Source of the DNA: Angustibacter luteus | Lineage (GTDB): Bacteria; Actinomycetota; Actinomycetes; Actinomycetales; Angustibacteraceae | NCBI RefSeq assembly: GCF_039541115.1 | Contig: NZ_BAABFP010000004.1 | Span: forward strand, 360,005-424,004 | Reading direction: 5' to 3' | DNA length: 64,000 nucleotides | In this document: positions 63,566 through 64,000 of the stretch, piece by piece | How positions within the stretch are numbered: the first letter of the stretch is position 1 | Layout of the letters: the number at the start of each line of letters is the position of its first letter | Program-made: the position numbers and the translations under genes | The notes under the pieces: generated by a model | Databases searched by the model: none | Seen by the model: only the letters and a program-made list of their open reading frames with translations | Told to the model about the DNA's origin: nothing

Positions 63566-64000
63566 TTAGGCTGACTGCGAGAGATAGGCCAGCTGGGACA
63601 GCGCCTCATCGAAACCGAGCTTGAACGGTTCCAGGTCGGGCACGTGGGTCCCGTCGGCGCTCAGTCCGACGCTGAGTCGACCGGCATATGACTCGACTGC
63701 AACGTTCAGCGCCAGCTGGTTCGCGATCGGCACCATCGGGTTTAGCTCAAGCATTCTGGCGCCCAGTACGAACAGGGGCTTGCGGGGTCCCACGACGTTC
63801 GTCACGGTCAAGTTCATGAGGTGTCGCTGGTTGCGCACGCTAGGACCGACCAGCTCAAGGAGAGCGGCGGGGAGCAACTCGACCGCGTCAAGGAGGAGCG
63901 AAAACCCTCGCGGTTGATGACCGGCCTTGAGAGCAACCATCGACTTCTGGATCGCGATCAGCCGTTCCTGATCATCGGCCAACTCGACAAGCAGCGGAGC
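63566..64000 (-). CDS. Wax ester synthase/diacylglycerol acyltransferase, C-terminal part
   Basis: The last 144 codons of a gene that starts beyond the right edge (reading APLLVELADDQERLIAIQKS at the edge). The WS/DGAT C-terminal domain is clear: NLTVTNVVGPRKPLFVLGAR, then NPMVPIANQLALNVAVESYA and GLSADGTHVPDLE. These enzymes make triacylglycerol or wax esters for storage in actinobacteria. The catalytic HHxxxDG is in the missing part. Confidence 0.85.
   Translation of the reverse strand, partial: APLLVELADDQERLIAIQKSMVALKAGHQPRGFSLLLDAVELLPAALLELVGPSVRNQRHLMNLTVTNVVGPRKPLFVLGARMLELNPMVPIANQLALNVAVESYAGRLSVGLSADGTHVPDLEPFKLGFDEALSQLAYLSQSA

Overview
The window is chromosomal DNA of a high-GC Gram-positive actinobacterium. 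Third codon positions are almost all G or C, many starts are GTG, and stop/start overlaps (GTGA, ATGA) are common. Typical actinobacterial loci are present: a paaABCDE operon, a FolP2-type protein, a fadE5/fadA2/fabG4/htdX block laid out as in mycobacteria, a PEP carboxykinase of the GTP type, an LCP-family protein, and a WS/DGAT acyltransferase at the right edge. The genus cannot be fixed from this sequence.

Layout. 1-2.1 kb: start of a Kdp potassium pump operon on the minus strand (a micro-ORF, kdpF, kdpA, start of kdpB). 2.3-10 kb: phenylacetyl-CoA epoxidase operon paaABCDE followed by a folP2-like gene, a perfect TetR-type operator, a two-domain VOC protein, a PaaR-like TetR regulator and a ketopantoate-reductase-like gene. 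10-20 kb: an M16-like peptidase, prs, an XRE-cupin regulator, a DinB protein, an alcohol dehydrogenase, a methyltransferase, a 3-oxoacid CoA-transferase pair and a secreted M36/M4-like metallopeptidase. 20-22.7 kb: thiolase plus PaaI-type thioesterase (probably later phenylacetate steps), then a cysteine dioxygenase-rhodanese operon preceded by a cysteine-containing leader peptide. 22.8-29 kb: fatty-acid beta-oxidation block with its own TetR regulator. 29-37 kb: a Ca2+/H+ antiporter, an AlkZ/AlkX-like winged-helix protein, TspO, VOC protein, the 5-oxoprolinase operon pxpABC fused by overlaps to alkA, and a MarR-MFS pair with a clear operator. 37-45.4 kb: a GGDEF-EAL protein, an acyl-CoA synthetase, an LCP protein, tRNA-Ser(GCT) and a class B penicillin-binding protein. 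45.4-58 kb: a glycoside-utilisation locus (GH13, a peptide-type ABC importer, a LacI regulator, GH35 and GH39 enzymes). 58-60 kb: pckG with a CRP/GlxR-like site upstream. 60.4-64 kb: tRNA-Arg(ACG) with a truncated tyrosine integrase right behind it, decayed small ORFs, a class C beta-lactamase-fold hydrolase and a partial WS/DGAT gene. This last part looks like the edge of a degraded integrated element.

How the genes work together. Ring-epoxidation and thiolase genes point to aerobic phenylacetate degradation. The FadE5 block, fadD-like gene and CoA transferase feed acyl-CoA metabolism, and pckG links the products to gluconeogenesis. The LacI locus couples import of an oligosaccharide to its hydrolysis. 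Several regulators sit next to visible palindromic operators (TetR at 7.5 kb and 25.4 kb, MarR-like at 31.9 kb and 35.6 kb, LacI at 53.66 kb). The least explained structures are three long-armed intergenic hairpins at 7.6, 37.4 and 41.4 kb that share a C-rich/G-rich frame but have unrelated arm sequences. I did not find a defence system, CRISPR array, insertion sequence or secondary-metabolite cluster.
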